Shown here: positions 1 through 8,726 of the stretch, piece after piece | How the letters are laid out: every line of letters begins with the position of its first letter | Position numbering within the stretch: the stretch's first letter is position 1 | Assembly: GCF_007990715.1 (NCBI RefSeq) | Contig: NZ_BJWY01000034.1 | Coordinates: forward strand, 1-55,853 | From: Nocardia seriolae NBRC 15557 | GTDB taxonomy: Bacteria > Actinomycetota > Actinomycetes > Mycobacteriales > Mycobacteriaceae | Direction of reading: 5' to 3' | Length of the DNA stretch: 55,853 nucleotides | The notes under the pieces: generated by a model | Seen by the model: the letters and a program-made list of their open reading frames with translations, nothing else | The model's database searches: none | What the model was told of the DNA's origin: nothing | Translations under genes and position numbers: made by a program

Positions 1-42
1 GGACACTAGATACCGAAAGGTCTTTAATGGCCGTCCAATTCG

Positions 43-2250
43 TCACGCCCGGGTGAGCGTCACCGGTACGCCATTGAAGACCGCATTCCCCGACGGCACG
101 TCCACCAGCGAATCATCGGTCAGCGCATTGGCGTTCACCCCGGCGTGCGCCCGTGCCACCGACTGCGCGCTGTCCCCATGGCCCCAGCCGTGCGGCAGGC
201 TCACCACGCCCGGCATGATGTCCTCGGTCGGCTCGACCTCCACGGTCAGCGTGCCCGCCGCGGACTTCACCACCGCCCGGCCGTTCAGCCCGAGCCGGAC
301 CGCGTCATCCGGATGAATCTGCAGCGTGCAGCGATTCGAGCCGCCGACCAGCGGCGCCACATTGTGCAGCCAGCTGTTGTTGGACCGCAGCTGCCGCCGC
401 CCCACCAGCACCATCTCCGGCTGCTCGGCCCGCATCCGGGCCCGCAGCCGCTCCAGATCGGCCAGCATCTCGTCCGGCGCGAGCTCGACCCTGCGGGAGG
501 CGGTGCGCAGCACGCCGGGCAGCCGCGGCTCCTGCGCGCCCAGATCGATGCCGTGCGGATTGTCCAGCAGCGCTTGTAGATTCAGCTTGCCGCGCCATTC
601 GCTGCCGTCGGGGGTGGCGGCCCAGTCGCCGAACGGCCCGAGTCGCAGCATCATGTCGATGCGCTGCTCGGTGGTGTTCGCGCCGATCAGCTCACCGCGC
701 CGCTCGGCCATGCCCGCCTTGTGCAGGGTGCCCGCGATGACGATCTCGTCGACCACGGTGAGCGGATCCAGCCCCGGTTGCGGCCGCTGACCCGAGACCG
801 CCAGCGCCAGCCGCGCCAGCACCTCCGCCTCCGACATCTCGCCCGCGCCCAGCGGCACCAGCGGCCGCGAGTACCGGGCGTAGTTGTGCACCGCGAAGTT
901 GAGCAGCGCGAAATCGTAGTGCGGGGACTGCGCGATGCGCGGCGGCGGCAGGATGACGTCGGCGTAGCGGGTGGTCTCGTTGAGGTAGCGGTCCACGCTC
1001 ACCATGAACTCGAGCCCGGCGAAGGCGGCGTCCAGGCGGGCGCCGCTGGGCGCGGACAGCACCGGATTCCCGGCCACCGTCACCATGGCCCGGATCTGCC
1101 CCTCACCCGGGGTGAGGATCTCGTCGGCCAGCGTGGCGACCGGCAATTCGCCCATGGCCTCGGGCAATCCGCGCACCCGGCTGCCCCAGCGCGCGGTGCG
1201 GAACGGCCGGGACCGCACGATGCCCAGGGCGGCTCCGGTGGCGAACATGGCCCCGCCGGGGGAGTCCAGATTGCCGGTGAGCACATTGACGACATCCACC
1301 AGCCACTGCGTGAGCGTCCCGAATTCGGCCGTGCACGTGCCGATCCGGGCGTAGACGGCGGCGCTCGGCGCGGCGGCCAGCTCGCGGGCGATCCGCACGA
1401 TGGTCGCGGCCGGCACCCCGCTGCGCTGCGCCACCAACTCCGGCGTGAATTCGGCCGCGGCGGCGCGCACCTCGTCCAGCCCGTTCACCTCGACGCGGAT
1501 ATCGACCAGATCCTCCGCGAACAGCGTGTGCACGATCCCGAACAGCAGGTAGGCATCGCTGCCCGGCCGCACGAACAGGTGCTCGTCGGCCAGTTTGGCA
1601 GTCCGGGTGCGCCGGGGATCCACCACCAGGCGTCCGCCGCGCTGCCGCAGCGCCTTCAACCGGCCCGGGAAATCCGGTGCGGTGCACAGCGATCCATTGG
1701 ACTCCAGCGGGTTCGCGCCCAGCATGAGCAGGTAGTCGGTGCGATCCAGGTCCGGCACCGCCACGGTGAGCGGATCACCGAACATCAGCCCGCTCGACAC
1801 CTGCTTGGGCATCTGATCGGCGGTGCTGGCCGAGAACAGGCTGCGCGAGCCCAGCGCTCGGATCAGCAGCGGCACGTACAGCGCGCCCGCCACGGTGTGC
1901 GCATTGGGATTGCCCAGATACAGCCCGACCGCCGAATTCCCGGAGCTCGCCGACACCTGCGGCAGCCGCTCCCGGATCACCTCGAAGGCCTCGTCCCAGC
2001 TCGCCGTCCGCCAGCTGTCGGTGGCGCGATCGCGAATCATCGGCGCGGTCAGGCGATCCGGGTCCGAGTCCAGTGCGCCGAGGGTCGCGCCCTTGGGGCA
2101 GATGAACCCCTTGCTGAAGGGATCGGCGTGGTCGCCGCGCACCGAGACGATGCGATCGTCGGGGTCGAGGGTGAGTTCGAGGCCGCACACCGCCTCGCAG
2201 AGCGGGCAGGTGCGTAGCAGTGTCCGGGGGCTGTCCGTGACGTGGGTCAT
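43..2250 (-). CDS. Molybdopterin oxidoreductase with N-terminal 4Fe-4S site
   Basis: This is a member of the Mo/W-bis-MGD oxidoreductase family (formate dehydrogenase / nitrate reductase-like), 735 residues long. The N-terminus has the four-cysteine iron-sulfur pattern CPLCEAVC (C15, C18, C22) followed by C51 in GFICPKG. The middle is a molybdopterin domain with an LLMLGANPLESN segment. The C-terminal third looks like the dinucleotide-binding domain (HPDDAVRLGL, then SLPHGWGHG). I see no twin-arginine signal, so it is probably cytoplasmic. No electron-transfer subunit or cofactor gene is adjacent, so the substrate cannot be named. A TTG two codons upstream keeps the frame open, but I prefer the ATG at 2250. 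Confidence 0.88.
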   Translation of the reverse strand: MTHVTDSPRTLLRTCPLCEAVCGLELTLDPDDRIVSVRGDHADPFSKGFICPKGATLGALDSDPDRLTAPMIRDRATDSWRTASWDEAFEVIRERLPQVSASSGNSAVGLYLGNPNAHTVAGALYVPLLIRALGSRSLFSASTADQMPKQVSSGLMFGDPLTVAVPDLDRTDYLLMLGANPLESNGSLCTAPDFPGRLKALRQRGGRLVVDPRRTRTAKLADEHLFVRPGSDAYLLFGIVHTLFAEDLVDIRVEVNGLDEVRAAAAEFTPELVAQRSGVPAATIVRIARELAAAPSAAVYARIGTCTAEFGTLTQWLVDVVNVLTGNLDSPGGAMFATGAALGIVRSRPFRTARWGSRVRGLPEAMGELPVATLADEILTPGEGQIRAMVTVAGNPVLSAPSGARLDAAFAGLEFMVSVDRYLNETTRYADVILPPPRIAQSPHYDFALLNFAVHNYARYSRPLVPLGAGEMSEAEVLARLALAVSGQRPQPGLDPLTVVDEIVIAGTLHKAGMAERRGELIGANTTEQRIDMMLRLGPFGDWAATPDGSEWRGKLNLQALLDNPHGIDLGAQEPRLPGVLRTASRRVELAPDEMLADLERLRARMRAEQPEMVLVGRRQLRSNNSWLHNVAPLVGGSNRCTLQIHPDDAVRLGLNGRAVVKSAAGTLTVEVEPTEDIMPGVVSLPHGWGHGDSAQSVARAHAGVNANALTDDSLVDVPSGNAVFNGVPVTLTRA

Positions 2251-2566
2251 ACCCAATGATCGCCCGGAGGCTTCGCGGGCGAAACACCTGCCGCGCCGGA
2301 TGGGTACGGACTCCTACAGCTTTCCGCGCGAAATCTTGGAGGGGTTCACGACCGGCGAATCGCCTTGCGCTTGACAGGATCTAGCGGAATCGGAGCACTC
2401 TCCCGGAACTCGGTTCCGGTGACTCCCGAGCGAGGAGCCTCGGATTATGTCCGCTCTCTCTCAATTTGCAACGTTCGGACCCGGATACAGCGAAACCCGC
2501 GAGCGCCGGGGTGCACTCGCGGGTTTCGTTCCGGTATTCGAGCCGGTGCCGACCGGCGCTATGAGA
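2251..2566. other. Intergenic region upstream of the molybdopterin oxidoreductase
   Basis: About 315 bases hold no convincing gene. The only structure I can support is the hairpin at 2491-2528. The stretch at 2260-2460 should contain the promoter of the minus-strand oxidoreductase, but I cannot identify -35 and -10 boxes with confidence. Confidence 0.5.
2491..2528 (-). terminator. Hairpin terminator after the 158-residue gene
   Basis: A perfect 13-bp inverted repeat (cgaaacccgcgag at 2491-2503, ctcgcgggtttcg at 2516-2528) lies about 40 bases past the stop codon of the minus-strand gene ending at 2567. There is no strong T tract on the minus strand, so the call rests on the stem and its position. 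Confidence 0.6.
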
Positions 2567-3043
2567 TCAGGAGGCGATGCGAGCGGCCTGCGGCGCTCCT
2601 TTGGCGGCGGCGCGAACGGCGGCGGCGACGGCGACGACCGGCGGGACCCAGCGGGCCTCGTGCGGGGCGACGCCCCAGCAGGCCGCACCGGCGGACAGCT
2701 TGCTCGGCGGCAGCGGGATGCCCGCGCCGTCGGTGTGGACGACCATGCCCGCCTCGCGCAGCGCCTCGATGGCGCGCCCGGCCTTGCGCAGGCCGGTGAC
2801 GAGGTGGATCTCGCGGCGCTCGGCGCCCGGGATCTCGATGACCGGGCCGGTCAGGTTGTTGGCGCGCAGGTAGCGACGCACGAACGCGGCGGTCTCGCCG
2901 GTTACCTCGATGCCCGAGAGTTCGTCGTCGGTGACCAGGCAGATGCCATTGGCGGTTTCGGCGACCGTCCAGCCGCGCTGGATGTATTCCTGCGCAGATT
3001 CCTCAACGGCTGACGAAAACGTCGTACGCACTGGTTTCTCCAT
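2567..3043 (-). CDS. Conserved hypothetical protein, 158 aa
   Basis: The product is unknown. It has no signal peptide or clear membrane segment. The C-terminal half (IPLPPSKLSAG, then a Trp, then RWVPPVVAVAAAVRAAA) faintly recalls the N-terminal-like proteins that actinobacterial annotation calls bifunctional primase/polymerase-like, but that is a weak resemblance and I see no catalytic acidic triad. The start is the ATG at 3043, preceded directly by a GGGG run. It stands alone, divergent from the membrane-protein gene at 3381. Confidence 0.7.
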   Translation of the reverse strand: MEKPVRTTFSSAVEESAQEYIQRGWTVAETANGICLVTDDELSGIEVTGETAAFVRRYLRANNLTGPVIEIPGAERREIHLVTGLRKAGRAIEALREAGMVVHTDGAGIPLPPSKLSAGAACWGVAPHEARWVPPVVAVAAAVRAAAKGAPQAARIAS

Positions 3044-3380
3044 TCCCCGGTAGATCTAGTTCCTGCTCTGTGCGACGTATCGGAACGAGGCGTTCGGGTC
3101 GTTACACACTGTTTTCCACCCCGAGTCCGGTTGGGGCCCGGAACGCCGTGTGTCCAGTCCGTTTTGACCCTTTGATGACTTCGTCCCAAAAGGGACATCA
3201 CATAGGGACAACGGTTCTGCCTGCGCCGACGCCGTCAAGGGCACTGGCGTCCCGGCTCGGGTCCATAGCCGCCCCCGGCGAGGACGTGTTCTACAACACA
3301 CTGTCTCGGACTGTGCTCTCCGTCCGTTACCGGAGACACTGGAGCGGCCGAAATGGTCTGCGGGAGAGGAGATCGTCGGC
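3044..3380. other. Divergent intergenic region, about 340 bases
   Basis: No gene is supported here. It must hold the promoters of the two divergent genes on either side. I see a small hairpin (gtccc-aaaa-gggac, 3183-3196), which with the flanking tgatg (3173-3177) and catca (3196-3200) makes a longer broken inverted repeat. A good ribosome binding site (gagaggaga) lies just before the ATG at 3381. Confidence 0.5.
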
Positions 3381-3968
3381 ATGGCCGACCAATCGGGTGG
3401 GAACACCGCCGAACTCGGGGAATTCGACGAGTTCGACGAGATCATCTCCGAGGGCCGCTGGGCCGCCTTCAAGGAGTCCGCGACCCGGCGCATGTCCCGC
3501 CGCATCGCCGCGGAGGAGGAGGCCGAGGAACCGGTCGAACCCTTCTCCAGCCCAAGCGCTTTCGGGTCCTGGAGCGTCGACGCCGCGCGCGCCCTGCTGG
3601 ACGTGCAGTTCCACCGCGCCGCCACCCGCACCCTGCTGCCGCTGGCGTATCTGCTGGGCCTGGCCGGGGCTTTCGCGATTCCGATCGTGGGAACCGTGGG
3701 GCTCTGGCGGATTTCGGCGTGGCTGGGCATCGTGTTCGCGGTCGTTTTCGCCATCCCGCTGGGCCTGGTGATCGCCGCGACGGTGCGCCTGCTGCTGGAG
3801 TTCGTGCTCAATGCCTCCCGGCTGGCCGGGCGGGTCTCGCACATCGCCGATATGGCCGACGATCTCTTCCAGGCGCTGTCGGACGTGGCCGAACCGGTCA
3901 ATCAGCTCTCGAAAGATGTTCAGGCCGTTCAATTCTGGCGCTTCCGCAAGCGCTCCTCCAGGAAGTAG
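3381..3968 (+). CDS. DUF4282-like membrane protein
   Basis: This 195-residue protein has an acidic N-terminal arm rich in Asp and Glu (residues 10-60), then two hydrophobic segments at about 75-100 and 112-140, and a basic C-terminus ending RFRKRSSRK. The layout (soluble acidic head, two membrane spans, cytoplasmic tail) resembles proteins annotated with DUF4282. The function of the family is unknown to me. The start at 3381 is supported by a gagaggaga ribosome binding site. It is monocistronic as far as I can see. Confidence 0.72.
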   Translation: MADQSGGNTAELGEFDEFDEIISEGRWAAFKESATRRMSRRIAAEEEAEEPVEPFSSPSAFGSWSVDAARALLDVQFHRAATRTLLPLAYLLGLAGAFAIPIVGTVGLWRISAWLGIVFAVVFAIPLGLVIAATVRLLLEFVLNASRLAGRVSHIADMADDLFQALSDVAEPVNQLSKDVQAVQFWRFRKRSSRK

Positions 3969-4073
3969 CCTGGGTAGAGCCGATATCCTGACCACCCGGC
4001 CGCGTCCCGCGTCCATGGATCGCTGAGTTTTCCTGTGCAACAATGCGATCGCAACACTGGTATAGGGGGACGA

Positions 4074-4946
4074 ATGGCTCTACCGCAGGGGATTACCGGA
4101 TCGACCGTGCCGCGCCGCCAACTCGGCCGACAGCTGCGCGACCTGCGCAATCGCGCGCGCATGACGACCCGGGTGGCCGCACAGCGACTGGAATGGTCAG
4201 AGGCCAAGATCTGGCGCATCGAAACCGGTCAGACCTCTTTACGCAGTCTGGACGTCGAGGCCATGTGCCGGATCTACGGCGCTCCCGACGAATCCATCGA
4301 ACCGCTCACCGCGCTGGCCCGCGAGACCAAGGCCCGCGGCTGGTGGACGGAGTTCAGCGATGTGATCGACGAGGGCTACGAGGTCTACATCGGCCTGGAG
4401 GAGGCCGCCGGGCGCTTCACCAGCTACGAGAACGAGCTGGTGCCTGGTCTTTTACAGACCGAGCAGTACATGCGGGCCGTGCTCGCGGGCGCCTACCCGG
4501 GCATCTCGGCCGAGCAGATGGACCGCCGGGTGCGGGTGCGCCTGGCCCGTCAATCCCTGCTCACCCGCGCCGAATCGCCGCTGCAGCTGGACGTGGTGAT
4601 CTCCGAGGCGGTGCTGTGGCACCGCATCGGCGGTGACGACGTCACCCGCGGCCAGCTGGACCGGCTGCGCAAGCTCGGCGAGCTGCCCAATGTCCGGCTG
4701 CGGACGCTGCCCGCCGAATGCGGCTACCACCACGGCATGGACGCGGGCCGTTTCGTGCTGCTCGAATTCCCCACCGCTGCAGGTGAGCCCACCGAACCGC
4801 CGGTGGTGTACGTGGAATCCCTCACCGGTTCTTCGTATCTCGACAAGGAGCACGAGGTCGAACGCTACCGCGAGGCCTTCGCGGGCGTGAGTTCCCTTGC
4901 GAAGGACGCACTTCCGGTGATCGACACACTGCGCGCGGCGGTCTGA
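4074..4946 (+). CDS. XRE-family regulator with DUF5753 domain
   Basis: The N-terminal 70 residues form a helix-turn-helix (LGRQLRDLRNRARMTTRVAA, then EWSEAKIWRIETGQ). The rest is the DUF5753 region with the typical signatures ENELVPGLLQTEQYMRAVL and a VVYVESLTG motif near the end. These regulators are usually paired with a small DUF397 protein in actinobacteria; none is present here. I chose the ATG at 4074 because AGGGGGA (4064-4070) sits three bases before it, rather than the ATG at 4035, which lacks a site. Confidence 0.88.
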   Translation: MALPQGITGSTVPRRQLGRQLRDLRNRARMTTRVAAQRLEWSEAKIWRIETGQTSLRSLDVEAMCRIYGAPDESIEPLTALARETKARGWWTEFSDVIDEGYEVYIGLEEAAGRFTSYENELVPGLLQTEQYMRAVLAGAYPGISAEQMDRRVRVRLARQSLLTRAESPLQLDVVISEAVLWHRIGGDDVTRGQLDRLRKLGELPNVRLRTLPAECGYHHGMDAGRFVLLEFPTAAGEPTEPPVVYVESLTGSSYLDKEHEVERYREAFAGVSSLAKDALPVIDTLRAAV

Positions 4947-4955
4947 CCGGAGTAT

Positions 4956-5381
4956 CTAGCCCAGAATCTGGGCCAGCACCTCGCGGTGCGTGGGCGCGGC
5001 CTGCCGGTGCAGTTCGCGCCCTTTTTCCGTGACGCACACGAAGATGGCGCGCCGATCCTCGGTGCACAGCGTGCGATCGACGAGCCCGTCGCGCTCGAGC
5101 CTGGCCACTGTGCGTGAGAGCGCGCTCTGGCTCAGATAGATGTCATTGGCGAGATCGCTCATCTTGCAGCTGTCGCTGCCGGCTTCGACGAGGCGGTCGA
5201 GGGTTTCGAATTCGCTGAGCCCGATGTGGTGGCGGCCTTGCAGTTCCTTTTCCAGAGCGCACGAGGTCGTCGCGTGCCGGGCCAGCAGATCGCGCCACTC
5301 ACTGACCAGCCCGGCGGGTGCGGTCGTCGACTTCAACGACTTCACCACGGGCCGTTCGACAGGCGCGGTCGGCTTCGGCAT
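4956..5381 (-). CDS. MarR-family transcriptional regulator
   Basis: This is a 141-residue winged-helix repressor. The DNA-binding core runs SDLANDIYLSQSALSRTVARLERDGLV with the wing at RTLCTEDRRAIFVCVTEKGRE, both hallmarks of MarR proteins. It is transcribed divergently from an MFS exporter gene, a classic arrangement in which the regulator represses the pump and itself and is released by the pump's substrate. Three palindromes in the 86-base gap are the likely operators. It converges with the XRE gene, leaving only nine bases between stops. Confidence 0.92.
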   Translation of the reverse strand: MPKPTAPVERPVVKSLKSTTAPAGLVSEWRDLLARHATTSCALEKELQGRHHIGLSEFETLDRLVEAGSDSCKMSDLANDIYLSQSALSRTVARLERDGLVDRTLCTEDRRAIFVCVTEKGRELHRQAAPTHREVLAQILG

Positions 5382-5410
5382 GCGGCCATCCTAGTGGGTG
5401 AGGTCAATTC

Positions 5411-5452
5411 ATGCAACCGCATTAAATGCTTGTGCATTTGATGCGCGTGCAT
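5411..5452. promoter_or_regulatory. Three tandem ATGC-N4-GCAT operators between marR and the MFS gene
   Basis: Three perfect palindromes of the form ATGC-N4-GCAT start at 5411 (inner bases aacc), 5426 (ttgt) and 5441 (gcgt), exactly 15 bases apart. The middle one extends to AAATGC-N4-GCATTT. They lie 30 to 71 bases upstream of the marR start and 16 to 57 upstream of the chosen MFS start, so bound protein would cover both promoters. MarR family dimers bind palindromes of this kind; the assignment to this particular regulator is inference from position. Confidence 0.85.
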
Positions 5453-5467
5453 GTACTGTCCACTCTC

Positions 5468-6934
5468 GTGACTTCCACCGAGACCCGCCCCGCAGTGAGC
5501 ACCGCGGCCGACACCACGCAGTGGACCGCCCGGCTCTGGGGCATGCTCATCACCCTGTGCATCGTGCTTTTCCTGGACGGCCTCGACGTGTCGATGATCG
5601 GCGTCGCGCTGCCCTCCATCGGCACCGAACTCGACATCCAGACCTCCACCCTGCAGTGGCTGGTCAGCGGTTACGTGCTCGGCTACGGCGGCCTGCTGCT
5701 GCTGGGCGGCCGCACCGCCGACCTGCTGGGCCGCCGCAAGGTCTTCCTGATCGCCCTGGGCGTCTTCGCATTGGCCTCGCTCGCAGGCGCTCTGGTCAGT
5801 TCGCCCGCGCTGCTCATCCTGACCCGATTCGTGAAGGGCCTGGCCGCCGCGTTCACCGCGCCGACCGGTCTGTCCATCATCACCACCAACTTCGCCGAGG
5901 GACCGGCCCGCAACAAGGCGCTGTCCATCTACACCGTCTTCGGTGCGGGCGGTTACTCCATGGGCCTGCTCTTCGGCGGCCTGATGACCGGCCTCGGCTG
6001 GCGCTGGACCTTCTTGCTCCCGGTGCCGGTGGCGCTGGCCGCGCTGGTCTCCGCGTACTTCCTGGTCCCCAAGGACAAGCCCGCCGAGGAGGGTGGCCAC
6101 GATCTGATCGGCGCGCTGCTGTCCACCGCCACCATGCTGCTGCTGGTCTACACCGTGGTCTCCGCGCCGCAGGCGGGCTGGGCCTCGGCCCGCACCATCG
6201 GATCCTTCGTCGCGGTGGCCGCGCTCGGTGCGGCATTCGTCTACGCCGAGAACAAGGTTCGCTACCCGCTGGTCCGCCTGGGCATCCTGCGCAAGCCCAC
6301 CCTGGTCCGGGCCAGCCTGGCCATCATCGCCGTGGCCGGTTCGTACTTCAGCTGGCAGTTCATCACCACGCTGTACCTGCAGGACACCCTGGGCTGGTCG
6401 CCGCTGAAGCTGTCGATGGCGCTGCTGCCGGTCGGCCTGCTGGTGGTCGCCTCGGCCTTCGTCTCCGACAAGCTGGTCGACCGCTTCGGCACCGGCCCGA
6501 TCATCGCGATCACCATGGTGGTCATGGCCGTGGGTTACCTGCTCTACCTGCGCATCGACACCGCGCCGTCCTACCTGACGGTGCTGCTGCCCGCGGTGCT
6601 GCTGGTCGGCATCGGCTGGGTCGGCTTCCCGGCCATCAATATTCAGGCCACCAGCGGTCTCGAGGATGACGAGCAGGGTCTGGCGGCCGGTGTGCTGCAG
6701 ACCGCCATGCAGGTCGGCGCGGCCATCGTGCTCGCGGTGACCACCGCCATCGTCACCTCGAGCGTGCCCAGCCGCCCGACCCCGCAGGCCATGCTCGACA
6801 CCTACCGTCCCGGTCTGGAATTCGCCGCCGGCGTCTCCATCGTCGGAGCCCTGGTCGCGCTGACGGTGTTCCTGCCCCAGCTCCGGGCCCGCCGCCAGGA
6901 GGCCCGCGAGCTGGAGGTCGAACTGGTCGGTTAG
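5468..6934 (+). CDS. MFS efflux transporter, DHA2-type (14 TM)
   Basis: This drug/proton antiporter-like permease has repeated hydrophobic segments through about 488 residues, motif A after the second span (GGRTADLLGRRK), and the LDVSMIGVALPSIGTEL segment in the first span that is typical of DHA2 exporters. It probably exports a toxic compound sensed by the divergent MarR protein. An ATG at 5426 falls inside an operator palindrome, so I prefer the GTG at 5468 (TSTETRPAV). No ribosome binding site is visible there, so translation may be leaderless. A strong bidirectional hairpin follows the gene. Confidence 0.9.
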   Translation: MTSTETRPAVSTAADTTQWTARLWGMLITLCIVLFLDGLDVSMIGVALPSIGTELDIQTSTLQWLVSGYVLGYGGLLLLGGRTADLLGRRKVFLIALGVFALASLAGALVSSPALLILTRFVKGLAAAFTAPTGLSIITTNFAEGPARNKALSIYTVFGAGGYSMGLLFGGLMTGLGWRWTFLLPVPVALAALVSAYFLVPKDKPAEEGGHDLIGALLSTATMLLLVYTVVSAPQAGWASARTIGSFVAVAALGAAFVYAENKVRYPLVRLGILRKPTLVRASLAIIAVAGSYFSWQFITTLYLQDTLGWSPLKLSMALLPVGLLVVASAFVSDKLVDRFGTGPIIAITMVVMAVGYLLYLRIDTAPSYLTVLLPAVLLVGIGWVGFPAINIQATSGLEDDEQGLAAGVLQTAMQVGAAIVLAVTTAIVTSSVPSRPTPQAMLDTYRPGLEFAAGVSIVGALVALTVFLPQLRARRQEARELEVELVG

Positions 6935-6989
6935 TCACCACCGGCCGGGCCCGCCGCTCACACGGACCCGGCCGGTCTCTTGAAAAACG

Positions 6990-7028
6990 CTGAGGCGCAC
7001 CGCGAAAGCGGTGCGCCTCAGTTGTTTT
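6990..7028. terminator. Bidirectional terminator between MFS gene and rmlC
   Basis: A perfect 14-bp stem (ctgaggcgcaccgc at 6990-7003, gcggtgcgcctcag at 7008-7021) closes a GAAA tetraloop. It is followed by ttgtttt on the plus strand and, on the minus strand, by a run of five T (6982-6986). It lies between two convergent genes, so it can stop both. Confidence 0.93.
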
Positions 7029-7034
7029 CCGAGA

Positions 7035-7601
7035 TCAGTTGGGCTGTTTCAAATCCGCCAGGCGCGGAGCCGCCGCGTCCTTGTCGGACCGGATGAAGGT
7101 GAGCGGTGTGCCATTGCGGCCCACGGTCGGCCACTCGATGGCCAGGTCCGGGTCGAAAGCGTCCAGATCCCGGTCGAATTCGGGGGAGTACTCGAGCGAG
7201 CACAGGTAGTTGACGGTCGAGTCGTCCTCGAGCGACAGCAGCGCGTGGCCCAGGCCCTCGGTCAGGAACACCGACTTGCGCTCCACATCGTCGATCACGA
7301 CCGCGTCCCACTTGCCGAAGGTCGGCGAGTCCCGGCGCAGGTCCACCACCACGTCCAGGAACGCGCCCCGTACGCAGGTCACGTATTTGGCCTGGCCGGG
7401 CGGGTTCTCGGTGTAGTGAATGCCGCGCAGCACGCCCGCGGCCGAGGTGGAGATATTGACCTGCAGCAGTTCGAAGGGCCGCCCGACCGTCTTCTCGAAC
7501 TCCGAGGCCTTGAACGACTCGTAGAAGACGCCGCGGCTGTCTCCGAGCAGTCGGGGCGTGAACTCCCACGCGCCAGGTATCGACAGTTCCCGAATCCGCA
7601 T
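7035..7601 (-). CDS. rmlC: dTDP-4-dehydrorhamnose 3,5-epimerase
   Basis: The enzyme epimerises dTDP-4-keto-6-deoxyglucose on the way to dTDP-L-rhamnose, which supplies the rhamnose linker between peptidoglycan and arabinogalactan. The 188-residue cupin carries the catalytic histidine in VLRGIHYTE (about residue 62), the family block VVVDLRRDSPTFGKW, and the FLTEGLGHALLSLEDDSTVNYLCS block. It is the second gene of an operon with rmlA: the rmlA stop and the rmlC ATG are two bases apart. Its length is usual for the family. Confidence 0.95.
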   Translation of the reverse strand: MRIRELSIPGAWEFTPRLLGDSRGVFYESFKASEFEKTVGRPFELLQVNISTSAAGVLRGIHYTENPPGQAKYVTCVRGAFLDVVVDLRRDSPTFGKWDAVVIDDVERKSVFLTEGLGHALLSLEDDSTVNYLCSLEYSPEFDRDLDAFDPDLAIEWPTVGRNGTPLTFIRSDKDAAAPRLADLKQPN

Positions 7602-7603
7602 GC

Positions 7604-8479
7604 CTACTCCCAGGTTCGCCCGTGGTCCAGCAGGCCCAGCAGGTATTTGCCGTATCCCGACCGCACCAGCGGTTCGGCCAGCCGCGTCAGCTGGTCGTCG
7701 TCGATGAAGCCGAGCCGCCAGGCGACCTCTTCCGGCACACCGATCTTGAGGCCCTGCCGCTGCTCGATGGTGCGCACGTAATTGGCGGCGTCCAGCAGCG
7801 AGTCGAAGGTGCCGGTGTCGAGCCAGGCGGTACCGCGGGCCAGCACCTGTACGTGCAGGCGGCCCTGCTCCAGGTAGGCGCGGTTGATATCGGTGATCTC
7901 GTACTCGCCGCGGTCGGACGGCTTCAGGTCGCGGGCGATGGCGAGCACGTCGTTATCGTAGAAGTACAGCCCCGGAATCGCGTAGTTGGAGCGCGGCGCC
8001 TTGGGCTTCTCCTCGATGGAAACGGCCCGGCCGTCGGCGAATTCGACCACGCCGTAGGCGGTCGGATCCGAGACCCGGTAGGCGAACACCGCGCCGCCGT
8101 CCAGATCGTGGAAGGTCTGCAGCTGGGTGCCCAGGCCCGGGCCGTGGAAGATATTGTCGCCCAGCACCAGTGCGGCGCTGTCGGTGCCGATGTGGTCGGC
8201 TCCGAGCACGAAGGCGCGGGCCAGCCCGTCCGGTTCCGGCTGCACCACATAGGAGATGGAGACGCCGAAGCGGCTGCCGTCGCCGAGCAGGCGGGCGAAG
8301 GCGTCGCTGTCCTCGGGGGTGGTGATGACCAGGATGTCCTGGATCCCCGCCAGCATGAGGGTGGACAGGGGGTAGTACACCATCGGTTTGTCGTACACCG
8401 GGACCAGCTGTTTGCTCACCCCGCGCGTGATCGGGTGCAACCGCGATCCGGTGCCCCCGGCCAGGATGATTCCGCGCAT
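7604..8479 (-). CDS. rmlA: Glucose-1-phosphate thymidylyltransferase
   Basis: This enzyme makes dTDP-glucose from glucose 1-phosphate and dTTP, the first step of dTDP-rhamnose synthesis. The 291-residue protein starts with the nucleotidyltransferase loop [16 protein letters not shown] and continues [20 protein letters not shown], then LGDNIFHG and [20 protein letters not shown], all diagnostic of RmlA. It leads the rmlA-rmlC operon. The third pathway gene, rmlB, is 2.6 kb away on the opposite strand. Confidence 0.96.
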   Translation of the reverse strand: MRGIILAGGTGSRLHPITRGVSKQLVPVYDKPMVYYPLSTLMLAGIQDILVITTPEDSDAFARLLGDGSRFGVSISYVVQPEPDGLARAFVLGADHIGTDSAALVLGDNIFHGPGLGTQLQTFHDLDGGAVFAYRVSDPTAYGVVEFADGRAVSIEEKPKAPRSNYAIPGLYFYDNDVLAIARDLKPSDRGEYEITDINRAYLEQGRLHVQVLARGTAWLDTGTFDSLLDAANYVRTIEQRQGLKIGVPEEVAWRLGFIDDDQLTRLAEPLVRSGYGKYLLGLLDHGRTWE

Positions 8480-8726
8480 ATCACGACAGTCTGCCAGTTC
8501 GATCGCGGACCGTGGCGGTTAGGTTCCGACTGGACCCCGAATCGATCACGCCCGTTTACCGGGGCACCGATCTGGCGATTTCTGTTGCGTAGGTCACGTT
8601 CTCATGGTGTTCTGAAATGACGATATGTGAGATGTCAGCGCCGACTCTCGCGCGCCGGGTGCCGAGCCCACGTTTCGGTCGCTCCGGACGAACGGCTCGG
8701 CGCGCCAACAACGAGGTAGGTGCGCG

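Noticed and set aside
721..2217. Long open frame on the plus strand opposite the molybdopterin oxidoreductase
   Set aside because: Its product is low-complexity Arg/Gly/His/Gln-rich sequence, typical of the antisense of a high-GC gene, and the minus-strand gene has clear motifs.
8595..8612. CRP-like sequence tgttgcgtaggtcacg upstream of the hydrolase gene
   Set aside because: Only one half-site matches the consensus.
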